Assembly: GCA_007134725.1 (NCBI GenBank)
Contig: SLKF01000137.1
Location: forward strand, 1 to 8,472
Length of the DNA stretch: 8,472 nucleotides
Source: Clostridiales bacterium
GTDB lineage: Bacteria; Bacillota; Clostridia; Peptostreptococcales; T1SED10-28
Direction: 5' to 3'
The notes beneath the pieces are model-generated. The model was not told where the DNA came from. It worked only from the letters and a program-made list of their open reading frames with translations, and did not search any database. Positions 7,783-8,472 of this stretch are shown one piece after another. Positions within the stretch are counted from its first letter, which is position 1. Every line of letters begins with the position of its first letter. Made by a program: the position numbers and the translations under genes.

Positions 7783-7810
7783 ATTATAATGCCTGGCCTT
7801 GGAATTTCAT
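7783..7810 (-). promoter_or_regulatory. Probable sigma-A promoter of the rnmV-rsmA operon
   Basis: On the minus strand a perfect TATAAT (7788 to 7783) has ATGAAA (7810 to 7805), a four-of-six match to TTGACA, at a 16-base spacing. Transcription would start near 7776, leaving a leader of about 60 bases before the rnmV ATG. The strong terminator of the upstream transporter gene at 7906-7934 makes an independent promoter here likely. Confidence 0.55.
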
Positions 7811-7860
7811 ACCCCTTTTATCCCATCTCTTTCGGTAAAGTCCTAAAGGACAGCGAAGAA

Positions 7861-7887
7861 GGACAGAGGGACGGAGTAATTGTCCGC
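7861..7887 (+). repeat. REP-like palindromic element, copy 2
   Basis: GGACA (7861-7865) and TGTCC (7881-7885) form inverted ends, and the 27 bases match the minus strand of 266-292 with only two differences. The exact shared core GGGACGGAGTAATTGTCCGC lies at 7868-7887. The plus-strand flank TTGTCCGCTTTTAT (7880-7893) also recurs in direct orientation at 287-300, as expected for a palindromic element with a conserved right border. Just upstream, GTCCTAAAGGAC (7840-7851) is another small palindrome with the same GGAC/GTCC words. It lies between the AbgT-type gene terminator and the rnmV promoter. Confidence 0.75.
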
Positions 7888-7905
7888 TTTTATTTTGTAG
7901 AAATC

Positions 7906-7934
7906 AAAAAAAGAGCTGAGGGTTACCTCAGCTC
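7906..7934 (-). terminator. Intrinsic terminator of the AbgT-family transporter gene
   Basis: Read on the minus strand, GAGCTGAGG (7934 to 7926) and CCTCAGCTC (7921 to 7913) form a perfect 9-bp stem with a 4-base loop, followed at once by seven T residues (7912 to 7906). It begins 17 bases beyond the stop codon of the transporter gene and has the right polarity for it. This is a textbook Rho-independent terminator. Confidence 0.93.
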
Positions 7935-7951
7935 CTAAGCTATTTCATTCA

Positions 7952-8472
7952 TTAAAAGATGTAGTCTACCGGTGCTCCCGGTCCGATTGGCAGTCCAATC
8001 AGTAACCATACGGTAAGGGCAATCATCCAAACAACGGTGAAAGCAATGGAATACGGTAACATGGTAGAAATCAATGTACCCAGTCCAACGTCCTTGTCGT
8101 ATTTTTTCGCAAAGGCTACGATAATTGCAAAGTATGACATCAGTGGAGAGATAATGTTTGTTACGGAGTCTCCGATTCTGTATGCCAACTGAGTAAGCTC
8201 CGGAGAGTAACCCATTTGCATTAACATCGGTACGAATACCGGTGCCATAATCGCCCATTTTGCAGAGGCACTACCGATAAAGATGTTGATAAATCCGGAT
8301 ACCAGTACAAATCCAAGGATCAAAGGAATTCCCTGTAGTCCAATGGCTTGCAGGAAGTCCGCACCTTTAATCGCCATAACCAGTCCGATTTGAGACCAGC
8401 TAAAGTACTCGATAAACTGAGCTGCGGCAAAGGCAAGGACAATGTATCCACCCATAGAGCTCATGGCGTCTC
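7952..8472 (-). CDS. AbgT-family transporter, C-terminal part (cut by window edge)
   Basis: The reading frame stays open through the right edge, giving the last 172 residues of a protein that is normally about 500 long. An internal Met codon at 8464 is not the true start. Family-typical sequence includes [16 protein letters not shown] (66-81 of the visible part) and YRIGDS (97-102), with hydrophobic segments at about 8-22, 46-64, 70-84, 104-122 and 138-160. AbgT members move p-aminobenzoyl-glutamate inward in E. coli. MtrF and YdaH are reported to export p-aminobenzoate or sulfonamides using ion gradients. The substrate here cannot be read from this fragment; Clostridia often carry several paralogues. 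An intrinsic terminator follows directly, so the gene is transcriptionally separate from rnmV-rsmA. Confidence 0.93.
   Translation of the reverse strand, partial: DAMSSMGGYIVLAFAAAQFIEYFSWSQIGLVMAIKGADFLQAIGLQGIPLILGFVLVSGFINIFIGSASAKWAIMAPVFVPMLMQMGYSPELTQLAYRIGDSVTNIISPLMSYFAIIVAFAKKYDKDVGLGTLISTMLPYSIAFTVVWMIALTVWLLIGLPIGPGAPVDYIF

Noticed and set aside
7935..8258. A 107-codon minus-strand frame overlapping the AbgT-type gene
   Set aside because: It is an alternative frame within a strongly supported transporter coding sequence, and it has no family similarity that I recognise.
4993..8472. A p-aminobenzoyl-glutamate uptake and cleavage pathway linking the AbgT-type transporter with the M20 peptidase
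   Set aside because: The peptidase looks PepT-like, not AbgA/AbgB-like. The two genes are separated by rnmV-rsmA and a strong terminator, so co-function is not supported.

Overview
The window looks like a piece of a Gram-positive, low-to-mid GC Clostridia-type chromosome. The evidence is a ribonuclease M5 gene (rnmV) coupled to rsmA, strong GGAGG ribosome-binding sites, intrinsic terminators and sigma-A-like promoters, with DUF58 and transglutaminase sequences of Firmicutes type. The exact genus cannot be fixed by reading alone; an Alkaliphilus/Tindallia-like member of the Clostridia is a guess. All seven genes lie on the minus strand, so transcription runs right to left.

From right to left: (1) 7952-8472, the C-terminal part of an AbgT-family transporter, cut by the window edge and closed by a clear intrinsic terminator at 7906-7934. 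(2) 6275-7713, a two-gene ribosome-biogenesis operon, rnmV (5S rRNA maturation) and rsmA (16S rRNA dimethylation), with an ATGA overlap and its own promoter. (3) 4993-6102, an M20-family PepT-like metallopeptidase followed by a degenerate tandem repeat. (4) 274-4718, a tightly overlapping three-gene operon: MoxR AAA+ ATPase, DUF58 protein, and a large membrane-anchored transglutaminase-like protein (TgpA/YebA type). The three are a recurrent bacterial module: a chaperone-like ATPase, a protein with a vWA-like fold and a membrane protein with an extracytoplasmic protease-like domain. Its substrate is unknown. (5) 1-273, an AT-rich intergenic stretch with a near-perfect palindrome and a possible leftward promoter for a gene outside the window.

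The least ordinary features are non-coding. A 27-bp REP-like palindromic element occurs twice in opposite orientation, about 7.6 kb apart. One copy supplies the last codons and the stop codon of the transglutaminase gene. A GC-rich minisatellite of about 18 bp, with a 55-bp higher-order period, lies in the pepT-moxR gap. I see no CRISPR array, tRNA, rRNA, transposase or phage gene, and no convincing new multi-gene system; the protein-coding content belongs to known families.
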